Origin: Planctomycetota bacterium | Lineage (GTDB): Bacteria; Planctomycetota; Phycisphaerae; WQYP01 | Reading direction: 5' to 3' | DNA length: 15,646 bases | Assembly: GCA_023489375.1 (NCBI GenBank) | Contig: JAMDCX010000058.1 | Coordinates: 1 to 15,646 of the forward strand | In this document: piece by piece, positions 7,825-15,381 of the stretch | Layout: each line of letters begins with the position of its first letter | Position numbering within the stretch: position 1 is the first letter of the stretch | Position numbers and translations under genes: made by a program | Notes under the pieces: generated by a model | Database searches by the model: none | What the model saw: only the letters and a program-made list of their open reading frames with translations | What the model was told of the DNA's origin: nothing

Positions 7825-8098
7825 AGCCGACCCGCCTGCGGGCCGTTTGTTAAAAGACCGCGATTCAGTGAGTTTATTCCACCGGGATGCTACATAAAGC
7901 CGCGACCGCGGGTTGCGCCAATGATTAGAGGTGATGTATGATTAACCACGAATGATGAAGTACAGAACAATGTGTAAAAGCAGGACATTTTCACCACCAC
8001 GACAACACGACACAACGAATGTTAGGCAGTGAGGTAATCCACAGATTACGCAGATTTCACCGATTACATGTTAAGCTGACCAGCCTGCTGGCCGCTCT
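7825..8098. repeat. Pair of related hairpin repeats with compensatory change
   Basis: AAGCCGACCCGCCTGCGGG (from 7824) and AAGCTGACCAGCCTGCTGG (from 8073) align without gaps over 23 nt. Each folds into a 5-bp stem, CCCGC/GCGGG in one and CCAGC/GCTGG in the other, so a C-G pair has become an A-T pair. Between them lie a GCGACC/GGTTGC hairpin (~7902-7916), a CACCAC-ACGACA low-complexity patch (~7992-8020; a related sequence is at ~7340-7373 on the other strand), and an ATTACGCAGATT-type patch (~8045-8066). Confidence 0.6.
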
Positions 8099-8103
8099 AT
8101 AGT

Positions 8104-8529
8104 CAATGAGTAATGAGTAAAACGCGGGAAGGTGAACGCCGCGAGCTGGTGGGCGATGGAGTTTGCAGGTTACAAGACGGGGGACGAGGCGAGCCGGTGG
8201 GTTTATCCCACCGGAATGAATAATGAAGAACAAACAACGTGCAACGGAGGTTGTACGTTGCAGTTGCAGGGGACGCGAGATATGTTAGCCGGCACATTTA
8301 ATGTGCCGCGGAGAATAAATGGTGAAGTATGATGAACAACGAACAACGAACAATGATTGATGCACAAGATCAATTGTCTTTGCGGTTCATAACCTATTGA
8401 TTTCACGACAACAATTAAGAATCCAGAATTCAGAAGTCCGCAGCACGGGCATTCTTCCTGTGAACTTTCATGGGCAAGATGCCCACGCCACAATATTATT
8501 CATTACTCATTGCGGCGTGGCCGCACGGC
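8104..8529. repeat. Cluster of GC-rich hairpins each next to an AATGAATAATGA-type tail
   Basis: Within the gene-free stretch 7727-8592 there are several clear hairpins: CCGGTGGG/CCCACCGG (8194-8214, loop TTTAT) followed directly by AATGAATAATGAAG; an 11-bp arm pair (8235-8245 and 8250-8260, loop GGAG, one G-U); CGGCACAT/ATGTGCCG (8290-8308, loop TTA) followed by AGAATAAATGGTGAAG; TGGGCA/TGCCCA (8470-8484, loop AGA); and, on the minus strand, GCGG/CCGC (8524-8512) followed by AATGAGTAATGAATAAT. AATGAGTAATGAGTAA at 8104-8119 follows the 8081 hairpin. No credible protein gene is present. Confidence 0.7.
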
Positions 8530-8592
8530 CCCTGTAACCCGTCCCTCCTTTGCGGTGCATAACTGTTCACAAGGTGTTCATGCCGCCAACGG

Positions 8593-11160
8593 TTACCGCA
8601 CCGCGATGATGCCTTTGGCACGCATCACCAGATGGCCGGCGTGGATCAGTTCGGTTTGTCCCGGCATGACCCGCACATCGTACAACTTTCCGCCGATTGG
8701 AATATTCCGAATCTTTATCTTCTCATCCAAAGTGCCATTGAGAGCAATCTGGCCGTCCGGGCGGATGTCGCAAATATCCTCCAGACCGATCAGGCACAAC
8801 AGCGGCCCCCAGGTTGTATGTGGCACACCTGAACCCTGCCCGGTAAAAAAGTAATTTTCATTCCAGGTATGGGCTTTTCGCCAGTTGCGCATGAAAAGCG
8901 CAACACTTTTGGCGGCGAAGCGATTTAACAGTTCAGGGGAGGCATAACGCTTAAGCCCCTGGAACAGGAGATAATTGGTAGCCGGCCATATTTTCCCGCG
9001 CCAATAACTCTGCTGTTGAAATGTCGGATTGTCGCGGGGTATGCTGGGGACGACATAATGCCCCCAGAATTGGTGCCGGTTTTGCAGCCGCGCCAACATC
9101 CTGGCCGCCATCGCCCGGCTCGGAGCGCCGATGATCATGGGATAAAAATTGGTAGGTGAAATCTGCGTGGAAAAAATACGTTTCGGTTCTCCAACTCTCC
9201 GCCAGCGCAGTTGCACCATGGCTCCGCCGCTTTGCCGGCGATATTCCAGTTTGATCCCATAGCGATGGCCGGCCACCAGACCGATGGCCGGACTGATATA
9301 ACGTGTGACCGGCTTAACTTTCCAATGGTTAATCAGCAGTTTTCCATCCACATACAACCTGGCCCCCGCCACCGAAGGCAGATAGCCTGGCGGCTCGTAT
9401 GGAACAAACGGGTATGTGAGATTAAGCACCAGCCGGTAATGACCGGTTTTACGTGGTGTGAGAAATCCCCGCCAGCGCACAGTCATGGGGGAAAGTGACA
9501 TTTGCCCCCCAAAGGCTGGTGCGGGAGGAAATGAAAACCAGTTGAAATCCACCGCCTGATCCACGCGAGTCAGCACCAGATGGTTAAAATTGATGCCGCG
9601 ATAGTATTGGCCCTGAATACCGGGTTGGCCATTGGCCAAACTGTAAGCCCGGCAGGGAATGGGAAGGTCCGTGGCCTGCGGGTGAAAAAAGCGGTTTTCA
9701 TACATGCCCGCCTGTGGATTCCACAGCAAGTGGTTAATGCGGCGAATCATTACGGCCTTCTGATGCAAATAATGCGCTGCGGCCATCGGCTTGCCGAGCA
9801 CCTCTGCGATGCGTGCCAAATATCCGGCATCTGCGGCCCACAAACTGTTCAGGCCGACATCATTAAGTTCCATGGTATGCGTCCTGGGATCAACACGGGC
9901 ATTGTCATACATGGGGCTGTCGTCCATGCCGCTTTCCGGCCCATTGCGATATTCCAGCAGGCCGTCTCTGTTGACATCGCGAAAAGGCAGGCCGGTGGCG
10001 GGATTGGTGGCAAACCACCAGTTGTGCCATTGCACCAACCGGGGATAAATCCGGCGCAGAAAACCAATATCCGGATCGCGCTGATAAAGTTTCCATACAC
10101 ACATTGCCGCGATGGGCGGCTGCGCCCGATTCGGCGTTCCAAAATAATTCTGCAGCATGCCGTCCGGGAGTTGGCCGGCAAATACCAGATGAACGGTTTG
10201 CCGGCTCCGATAAGGATGAGCAATGGCCCCCTGCAACGCTGCAAAAAAGCTATCCCATTCAAATACATTTTGAAGGTTTGGCAAACTCCATCCCCGCATG
10301 GCCAGATAACCGGTGATATTGGTGGCCGGGCCATAGATCCGGGCGAAATTCAAATCCCGGTTGATCGGCTTGAGAAAATTGCCCCAGGAGCCATGGGCGG
10401 AAACCCGTGTGGCCTTATACCGGCGACGCGCACGGGTAATAATTTGACCCGCCTGTTTCACCTTGCCCAAAGCCGCCGTTCCCGCGGTAAAATACAAGCT
10501 TGTGCCGGGCTTGAGATTAAAGACCAGTGCGGCATACGTTCCCGTGCGTGCAGCGCTGGATGTACCATTCTGTATGTTTTTAACCAATGCCGCATGAGAA
10601 GAAGCGCTGATTTCCTTCACCGGAGTAAGAGTGGTCAATAATTTCCAGTGGGCGACCACTTGGCCGTTCTGCATTCCGATACCCTCAAGGCCATGGCGTG
10701 TTAAAGAATACCGAACTGGAAATTCCGGCCAGGATGGCGTAGCTTCCAAAGCGATACGCAGGGGTTGGGATGATTCCAGTTGGCCGACTATAGTTTCCCC
10801 CACCCGGCTCCACCGGAGCCGCACCTGCCCGGTGCCTGCATGCCAGACCAGGCGGTTATACCAGCCGCCGGCGGCAGATGGACCATACCCTTTCATATCT
10901 GCGACAAACGCATGATAGCCATCTTGCAGCTGGCCATGTTGCATCCATCCGATACGCAATAAAAACGCGGCCTTGTGATCTACAATAAACGCAATGCCGT
11001 TCGGAGCGTCCGGATAAAATGGCCCGATGCGAATAGTAGACGTTCTTCCAGTAGTCTTCGCGTTCGAATTTAGCGCCGGCAATATCAAGCACGACAATAA
11101 GGCCGCAACCAAAACCGTTCCCCGGTCCAGCCAATATATTAAAAATCTTTGCAACTTCAT
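8593..11160 (-). CDS. Secreted GH63-like glycoside hydrolase with inserted PA14 domain
   Basis: The protein is 855 aa. Residues 1-34 are a signal peptide and ~40-280 a beta-rich N-terminal domain. The (alpha/alpha)6 catalytic fold runs ~285-510 and resumes ~675-795. It has EWDSFFAA (301-308), GPESGMDDSP (407-416, D413 the likely acid), SYWRGKIWP (718-726), and ENYFFTGQGSG (768-778, E768 the likely base). These match the GH63 family of alpha-glucosidases and mannosyl/glucosylglycerate hydrolases. Residues ~512-675 are a complete PA14 domain (GQYYRG, RLYVDGKLLI, YGIKLEY, MVQLRWRR), a carbohydrate-binding module inserted within the catalytic fold. The substrate cannot be assigned. The coding start is disrupted: an Illumina adapter follows within 5 nt of ATG 11160. 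The native start is ATG 11317 in the second copy, after AAAGG, 39 nt from the upstream lyase-like gene. Confidence 0.85.
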   Translation of the reverse strand: MKLQRFLIYWLDRGTVLVAALLSCLILPALNSNAKTTGRTSTIRIGPFYPDAPNGIAFIVDHKAAFLLRIGWMQHGQLQDGYHAFVADMKGYGPSAAGGWYNRLVWHAGTGQVRLRWSRVGETIVGQLESSQPLRIALEATPSWPEFPVRYSLTRHGLEGIGMQNGQVVAHWKLLTTLTPVKEISASSHAALVKNIQNGTSSAARTGTYAALVFNLKPGTSLYFTAGTAALGKVKQAGQIITRARRRYKATRVSAHGSWGNFLKPINRDLNFARIYGPATNITGYLAMRGWSLPNLQNVFEWDSFFAALQGAIAHPYRSRQTVHLVFAGQLPDGMLQNYFGTPNRAQPPIAAMCVWKLYQRDPDIGFLRRIYPRLVQWHNWWFATNPATGLPFRDVNRDGLLEYRNGPESGMDDSPMYDNARVDPRTHTMELNDVGLNSLWAADAGYLARIAEVLGKPMAAAHYLHQKAVMIRRINHLLWNPQAGMYENRFFHPQATDLPIPCRAYSLANGQPGIQGQYYRGINFNHLVLTRVDQAVDFNWFSFPPAPAFGGQMSLSPMTVRWRGFLTPRKTGHYRLVLNLTYPFVPYEPPGYLPSVAGARLYVDGKLLINHWKVKPVTRYISPAIGLVAGHRYGIKLEYRRQSGGAMVQLRWRRVGEPKRIFSTQISPTNFYPMIIGAPSRAMAARMLARLQNRHQFWGHYVVPSIPRDNPTFQQQSYWRGKIWPATNYLLFQGLKRYASPELLNRFAAKSVALFMRNWRKAHTWNENYFFTGQGSGVPHTTWGPLLCLIGLEDICDIRPDGQIALNGTLDEKIKIRNIPIGGKLYDVRVMPGQTELIHAGHLVMRAKGIIAVR

Positions 11161-11165
11161 ATTAC
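11042..11165. repeat. 124-bp artefactual duplication, copy A
   Basis: This is identical to 11199-11322 (offset 157) except for T versus C at 11119 and 11126. It contains codons 1-~39 of the GH63-like gene. It ends exactly where adapter sequence begins. Confidence 0.95.
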
Positions 11166-11198
11166 AGATCGGAAGAGCACACGTCTGAACTCCAGTCA
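11166..11198 (+). other. Illumina TruSeq adapter contamination
   Basis: The 33 nt starting AGATCGGAAGAGCACACGTC are the standard TruSeq read-1 3' adapter. This is synthetic sequence. Its minus-strand translation gives the well-known artefact peptide DWSSDVCSSDL fused to the GH63 signal peptide. The flanking duplication shows that two read ends or contigs were joined through untrimmed adapter. Confidence 0.98.
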
Positions 11199-11322
11199 GT
11201 TCTTCCAGTAGTCTTCGCGTTCGAATTTAGCGCCGGCAATATCAAGCACGACAATAAGGCCGCAACCAAAACCGTCCCCCGGCCCAGCCAATATATTAAA
11301 AATCTTTGCAACTTCATATTAC
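11199..11322. repeat. 124-bp artefactual duplication, copy B (carries the native 5' end of the GH63-like gene)
   Basis: This is the second copy of 11042-11165 and includes the native start ATG 11317-11315. Beyond it lies genuine upstream DNA, including AAAGG and the 39-nt gap to the lyase-like gene. Removing 157 bp (one copy plus the adapter) restores one continuous gene. Confidence 0.95.
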
Positions 11323-11356
11323 CTTTCATAATCATAATCATCATTTAGTTAATGAA

Positions 11357-12766
11357 TTATCCAACAGCAATGTTGGAGTGTATCTGGAATCTGGTGCGTG
11401 GCAACGGCCCCGGTCGCATGACGACAAAGGTATTACCTTGACAGGTGTTGTTGGTAATTACGGCACCACGGCATCGTTTGGTAATACCAATGACTTTGCG
11501 CTTATCATGGCACATAAATTGACAACCAGTGATCGTCACGGGGGCGCCGTCACATATAATTATGGGTTCGTTGTGCTGTTTGGAATTCCAATTATTAAAA
11601 CAACATCCGACCAGACTCACCGGACCCGTGCCTTGTATTGTTCCAATTCGATTGGGTGCAGGCCCCCAAAAACCGCAATTGGTAAAGCATATTGGAGCGG
11701 CGTTTTTCGGGCCAATGACCAAACCTTGCGGATCTTTCCCCGTGAATGAAGAAAACCCTCCATTGGTGATATGCAGTCCGCCGTTAAAGGATTCGGCAGC
11801 CTCGACCACAATAGAGTACTGGGCCGAATCAGCGGAAATACCGTCAAAGGTACCGTAACATGTTCCCGCGGGGGTCTGAACAAAGTGATAACCGATATGG
11901 TACTGGAATGAAAAGGTGTTAAAAACACATTGCCAGTCGGTACGTCCGAAGCGAAAGGCGGTGCCGTGATTCTGTATCCATGCGGCCATGGCATGACCAC
12001 ACGACCAGAAAGGCCAGACAAAATGAACATTTTCAATGCGGCTGACGTCATAGCACTGGTCAACGTAAACGCCGGTGAGAATCGGCCGGCCGTAAACGCG
12101 GGCGATATAATGCCTCCGGGCGAGCGTCAGGTCGATGCCCTGGTAGGCATTACTGATGTTGACGTCGATAATCGATAATCCTGCGGAACCATCGCCGCCA
12201 ACCATCACCTCACCTGTTGGCGGTTGGCCTGCATTCTGGATGGTCCAAGGGTATGGACTCGGCTCTGACGCCTCACCGGGTTGTTCCGGATAGTAGATGG
12301 CAAGGCCACGAATTGAACAGTTCACACCACATACACTGATAAAAGCCGGTCCATCCGGCTTCCCCCTTCCTTCGACAGGCATGAATACGGTACCAGCCCC
12401 AGCCTGGCCAAAGAAACCACCTGGAGGACCCGCAAACTCTCCAACCAACGCTGTATTGGAAGGCATTACCAGATGTCCCTTAAATAAATACTTTCCTGCT
12501 GGTACGTGGACAATGCCACCACCGGCCGCATGTACGGTATCCAACGCTTTTTGAAAGGCGGCGGAATTATCCTTGCGGCCATCGCCCCGTGCGCCAAAAT
12601 CCAGTACATTGCGGGCAAATGGCAATAAGCCTGAGATGTTATCGTGCGGCGAGTCGGCTGGAGCAGTACGCCCCGCCGTGTTGCCGACGGCACCACGACC
12701 TGTCATGGCTAAAGCAGCCGCAGTGGCGGTGGTAGCCATCCAATTTCGTCGAGAGAAGTTTGTCAT
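11357..12766 (-). CDS. Tat-exported pectate-lyase-superfamily (right-handed beta-helix) protein
   Basis: The protein is 469 aa. The N-terminus SRRNWM plus an Ala-rich hydrophobic stretch (~5-30) is a Tat signal peptide. The mature part opens with NVLDFGARGDGRKDNSAAFQ (53-72), then GGGIVHVPAGKYLFKGHL, the signature start of Pectate_lyase_3-type beta-helices found in polysaccharide lyases, rhamnogalacturonases and epimerases. Short hydrophobic rungs continue to the end (for example GAVITNNTC). I see no decisive catalytic residues, so lyase, hydrolase or structural roles all remain possible. It lies 39 nt upstream of the native GH63 start on the same strand, so the two probably form an operon acting on one extracellular glycan. 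The start at 12766 has AAAGG 11 nt upstream. Confidence 0.82.
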   Translation of the reverse strand: MTNFSRRNWMATTATAAALAMTGRGAVGNTAGRTAPADSPHDNISGLLPFARNVLDFGARGDGRKDNSAAFQKALDTVHAAGGGIVHVPAGKYLFKGHLVMPSNTALVGEFAGPPGGFFGQAGAGTVFMPVEGRGKPDGPAFISVCGVNCSIRGLAIYYPEQPGEASEPSPYPWTIQNAGQPPTGEVMVGGDGSAGLSIIDVNISNAYQGIDLTLARRHYIARVYGRPILTGVYVDQCYDVSRIENVHFVWPFWSCGHAMAAWIQNHGTAFRFGRTDWQCVFNTFSFQYHIGYHFVQTPAGTCYGTFDGISADSAQYSIVVEAAESFNGGLHITNGGFSSFTGKDPQGLVIGPKNAAPICFTNCGFWGPAPNRIGTIQGTGPVSLVGCCFNNWNSKQHNEPIIICDGAPVTITGCQFMCHDKRKVIGITKRCRGAVITNNTCQGNTFVVMRPGPLPRTRFQIHSNIAVG

Positions 12767-12850
12767 TGATAAAGATACCTTTCCTGTTCAAATATTAAAA
12801 TACTCTTATAGGTCAGCGATAACAAGACATAATTCCTACCAGATTACGAA

Positions 12851-12864
12851 CGAACAACTGTTCG
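12851..12864. promoter_or_regulatory. Palindromic operator candidate upstream of the lyase-like gene
   Basis: CGAACAACTGTTCG has perfect 5-bp arms around a 4-nt centre, 85 nt before the lyase-like start. Between it and the gene lies a weak promoter-like pair, TTGTTA then TATTTT at 17 nt. The form resembles Firmicutes-type SOS boxes (CGAAC-N4-GTTCG), but the target gene gives no reason to expect LexA control. Confidence 0.3.
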
Positions 12865-12918
12865 ATCTGCCTTTTGGAAAGCGCGGCTATGTCAGCAGTG
12901 TATTATTGAATAACCAGT

Positions 12919-13821
12919 TCACCACCCCATAATGACTCCGGCGTAGCCCCATCTGGCCTTGATTTGAGATATAGGTTGCCATACCACAGCCCCGCTGTTG
13001 GAAAGCTCATGCGCGCCTGCGGGTAGGAAATCATCATTACGCGTTACGTGATTCGATGCAACAGCACCTGGGAATGGAAATCCCACTAATCCTCCTGCCG
13101 TGATGGAATAGTTGTTCAGGAAAACTTCGTCGGTGACCAGAATCGACGCCGGATTGGACAGAGGGTTCAACGCCGGTTCTCGATCGGTGTTATAGTTAGC
13201 ATAGACATATTCGCCGGAAGTCCCTGGGTCGTAATTCTGTGAATTGGTCTCCAAGGCATATAGGTCTCCAGATGGTTTATAATTCTGTCCGCGATCCACC
13301 CAATAACAGTAGCCGGAGTAAAAAGTCCAATTGGTCAGAATGCCACTACTGTTGTAAAAACTTGGTTTAATGAACGCATTTTGGGTGAAACCACCCGGTT
13401 GGGTGGAGAAAAGCATTGAAATGCCTTGAGACGTCGGGTTTAGTATTCCTGGCCGCGGATTCACCATATTGCTTCCCTGAATGCCAAAAGAATCGTAGTA
13501 AAGCAATGCCAAGCCCGAATTTGGATAATTTACATAGCCGGTACTGGGGGTCCACCCGGCGAGGACACCAAAGGGCCAACCGGCACTAAAAGATAGCGGG
13601 TACTGTCCACGAAATTCATTAGAATATTCCTGCAAGGCTATACCGATTTGCCGCATATTGGAGGCACATTGTATTCTCAATGCCAGACTTCTGGCCTTGG
13701 CCAAAGCCGGCAAAAGCAGCGCAATGAGAATGGCGATGATGCTGATGACCACCAGTAATTCGATAAGCGTAAAACCGTGCGTGGATTTACGACCTGCTTG
13801 GAAAAAACGATTGATATTCAT
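12919..13821 (-). CDS. Prepilin-type N-terminal cleavage/methylation domain protein
   Basis: The protein is 300 aa. MNINRFFQAGRKSTHG precedes the cleavage site G16/F17, followed by FTLIELLVVISIIAILIALL with the essential Glu at mature position 5. The helix continues through ALAKARSLA, as in type IV pilin and type II pseudopilin N-termini. The globular part (~50-300) is rich in aromatic residues, Gly and Asn, and ends AGAHELSNSGAVVWQPISQIKARWGY. That ending resembles the GGN-x-x-x-DG-x-V-x-W end of the DUF1559-type proteins abundant in Planctomycetota, but is diverged. The exact role is unknown: a surface fibre or cell-wall protein is more likely than a true pilin. GGAG 7 nt upstream supports ATG 13821. 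A longer frame to 13896 would bury the prepilin signal. Confidence 0.9.
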   Translation of the reverse strand: MNINRFFQAGRKSTHGFTLIELLVVISIIAILIALLLPALAKARSLALRIQCASNMRQIGIALQEYSNEFRGQYPLSFSAGWPFGVLAGWTPSTGYVNYPNSGLALLYYDSFGIQGSNMVNPRPGILNPTSQGISMLFSTQPGGFTQNAFIKPSFYNSSGILTNWTFYSGYCYWVDRGQNYKPSGDLYALETNSQNYDPGTSGEYVYANYNTDREPALNPLSNPASILVTDEVFLNNYSITAGGLVGFPFPGAVASNHVTRNDDFLPAGAHELSNSGAVVWQPISQIKARWGYAGVIMGW

Positions 13822-13872
13822 AATGATTCTCCAATTTTTGGGCACAAGGCCCGACCAATAAAATATATTCAC

Positions 13873-13891
13873 ACCGTAACTACAGTACGGT
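13873..13891. promoter_or_regulatory. Inverted repeat upstream of the prepilin-type gene
   Basis: ACCGTA (13873-13878) and TACGGT (13886-13891) are separated by 7 nt, 52 nt before the prepilin start and beside the terminator of the preceding gene. It could be an operator or part of the termination structure. Confidence 0.3.
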
Positions 13892-13894
13892 ATC

Positions 13895-13940
13895 AAAAGC
13901 GGTGGGGCATCCCGGAGTTCGCCCGAAATGCGCCCACCGC
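13895..13940 (-). terminator. Intrinsic terminator after the PEP-CTERM gene
   Basis: On the minus strand, 15 nt past the PEP-CTERM stop, GCGGTGGG (13940-13933) pairs with CCCACCGC (13906-13899). A further GCA/TGC pairing extends it past a one-base bulge, and TTTT (13898-13895) follows directly. A strong GC stem followed by a T run is typical of rho-independent termination. It separates the PEP-CTERM unit from the prepilin gene. Confidence 0.7.
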
Positions 13941-13954
13941 CATCGAATATTGCG

Positions 13955-14746
13955 CTACACGCTCCGGCGGATTGCCCGCTTGCGGCTAATCAACAGCAGG
14001 CCTAATCCACCGATTGCCACCAGACCCAACGTGGCCGGTTCCGGCACGGATGACACAATCACCGCATTATAGAAAGGGCCGTTGGGCCCTGTGTAGTCGA
14101 CTACGATCGTTCCATTGCTGTCGGCTGATACCGTGTCGTAAATATCGTATATTCCGTTGGATGTGGGATTGGCAAGTGTGTCTGCCTGAACTGCGGGTGC
14201 TCCGTCGTAGGACACCTGGTCAGGTCGGCTGGAACTGCCTACCAGAGAGACAATATTGTCCACGCGATAACTGCTGCCGGCAGTCAGGCCGGTGATCGTC
14301 ACGGACATGTCATTGGCACTGTTACTGGCGTCATAAGCCTGTCCGGCGTTCACTAGATTCAAAATGTTTGTGTCCTCCGCACTCGGAGAAACATTCGTGA
14401 AGCCGGCGTTGCTTGATGTGTCCGCGACAAAGGGGGTAAACCATTGTGGATTTGTGGCGGCGCGGCTAACGTTTGCATTTGTGGCGGAAAATACAACCCC
14501 CTGCCAGGTTAGTGTACCCGCCCCGGTATTTAACGCCGAATTGCTGACGGGGGTATATATCGCATCGACTACGTTTGACAGTGTTACACTCGTGGAACCG
14601 ACTGGGGCGGTTGCTGTGGGATCACCCGTTGTCAGTTGGATTACGCTGGCACGGACAGCAGCGGAAAATCCCAGCGTCATAAGCACCGCAGTGCCGATAG
14701 CCGCCAGGGAACAACCATGAGAAACGGATGAACGATTGGAAAACAT
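13955..14746 (-). CDS. PEP-CTERM sorting domain protein
   Basis: The protein is 263 aa. Residues 1-33 form a signal peptide (MFSNRSS...LMTLGFSAAVRA). The mature body is Ser/Thr/Asn/Ala-rich and beta-like, with no known enzyme motif. It ends VPEPATLGLVAIGGLG, a hydrophobic helix, and a basic tail (SRKRAIRR), which is a textbook PEP-CTERM signal (~234-263). Such proteins are processed by an exosortase and released to, or held at, the cell surface or matrix. No exosortase is in the window. AGGAG lies 6 nt before ATG 14746. The same frame stays open to 14995, so longer forms starting at 14863 or 14995 are possible but would put about 39-83 residues before the signal peptide. A perfect GCTCCA/TGGAGC hairpin (14764-14778) lies just upstream of the SD. 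Confidence 0.88.
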   Translation of the reverse strand: MFSNRSSVSHGCSLAAIGTAVLMTLGFSAAVRASVIQLTTGDPTATAPVGSTSVTLSNVVDAIYTPVSNSALNTGAGTLTWQGVVFSATNANVSRAATNPQWFTPFVADTSSNAGFTNVSPSAEDTNILNLVNAGQAYDASNSANDMSVTITGLTAGSSYRVDNIVSLVGSSSRPDQVSYDGAPAVQADTLANPTSNGIYDIYDTVSADSNGTIVVDYTGPNGPFYNAVIVSSVPEPATLGLVAIGGLGLLLISRKRAIRRSV

Positions 14747-14991
14747 AAACGACTCCTTATTCTGCTCCATATTGGAGCTTTGTGTTTTGCCCATTGGCCG
14801 AATGGACGACGGTTTGCCGCAACCATCTGCGGCGGATATGACGATATTGGATTTACTATTCATACCTCTTTTTCCTTTCGTTATATGAGGCATTATTTTG
14901 CTCTCCCACTGCCCGCCAATCAACACGATTGGCAAAACTGCAGTTGAGAAGCTCCTTGAATTAAACTTTAAGCCGGCCCACCTTGGCCAAC

Positions 14992-15198
14992 TCATCGGAA
15001 AAACCTTACCGCCCTTCGCCTCCTTTCCCTAACACCCATGCTGACGGCCGGCATGTTAATCACTGCCGCATTGTTGTATGCGGTGAATTCAAACCATTCC
15101 ACGACTGTTGCGGCCAAAGCCGAATCTACCAACAACTCCAAGTGCATTGCCGCAATAATCACGGCAGGCAGAAACGTGTTGATAGTCTTCATAACCAT
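14992..15198 (-). pseudogene. Doubtful small secreted ORF, possibly a truncated gene
   Basis: A 68-codon frame starts MVMKTINTFLPAVIIAAM and runs through a plausible signal peptide ending SALAA, then VVEWFEFTAYNNAAV. After about residue 53 it becomes a run of Arg (RERRRRAVRFF), as if it had left its original frame. Its TGA overlaps an ATG of the frame that leads into the PEP-CTERM gene (ATGA at 14995-14992). AAGAAG precedes the start weakly, and a better AGGAGAG lies ~16 nt upstream. It may be a small exported protein, the stub of a degraded PEP-CTERM relative, or chance. Confidence 0.3.
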
Positions 15199-15210
15199 TC
15201 TTCTTAAACA

Positions 15211-15302
15211 TCTCTCCTCTTATCGAGAGAGAATTCAGAAGCCTTCGAATTCCATCGCGAACTGGAATCAGTCCGCTGTAAAATGGAATTCGCGTCTTCT
15301 GA
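15211..15302. repeat. Two tandem stem-loops upstream of the PEP-CTERM unit
   Basis: The larger has arms 15235-15255 and 15283-15302, pairing over TCAGAAG and CGAATTCCAT with a short internal mismatch. Its 27-nt loop contains ACTG/CAGT. The smaller is TCTCTC/GAGAGA (15211-15230, loop of 8). On the minus strand the smaller overlaps AGGAGAG, a possible SD. Confidence 0.55.
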
Positions 15303-15381
15303 CATGATGAACTGTATACCATTGTCAAGAAGAAATCAATAGCGTTTTGCGACAAAATAGTAGCATTTTATGCCATATATT

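Noticed and set aside
7727..8592. Repeat-rich stretch considered as a CRISPR array
   Set aside because: The repeats differ in sequence and spacing, there are no regular spacers and no cas genes are nearby.
9580..10641. 353-codon plus-strand ORF opposite the GH63-like gene
   Set aside because: It is entirely antisense to a gene with clear domain motifs. It has no SD and no recognisable domain, and reads as a codon-bias shadow.
11162..11344. 60-residue minus-strand ORF ending DWSSDVCSSDL
   Set aside because: The C-terminus is translated Illumina adapter and the N-terminus is the duplicated GH63 signal peptide. It is not a gene.
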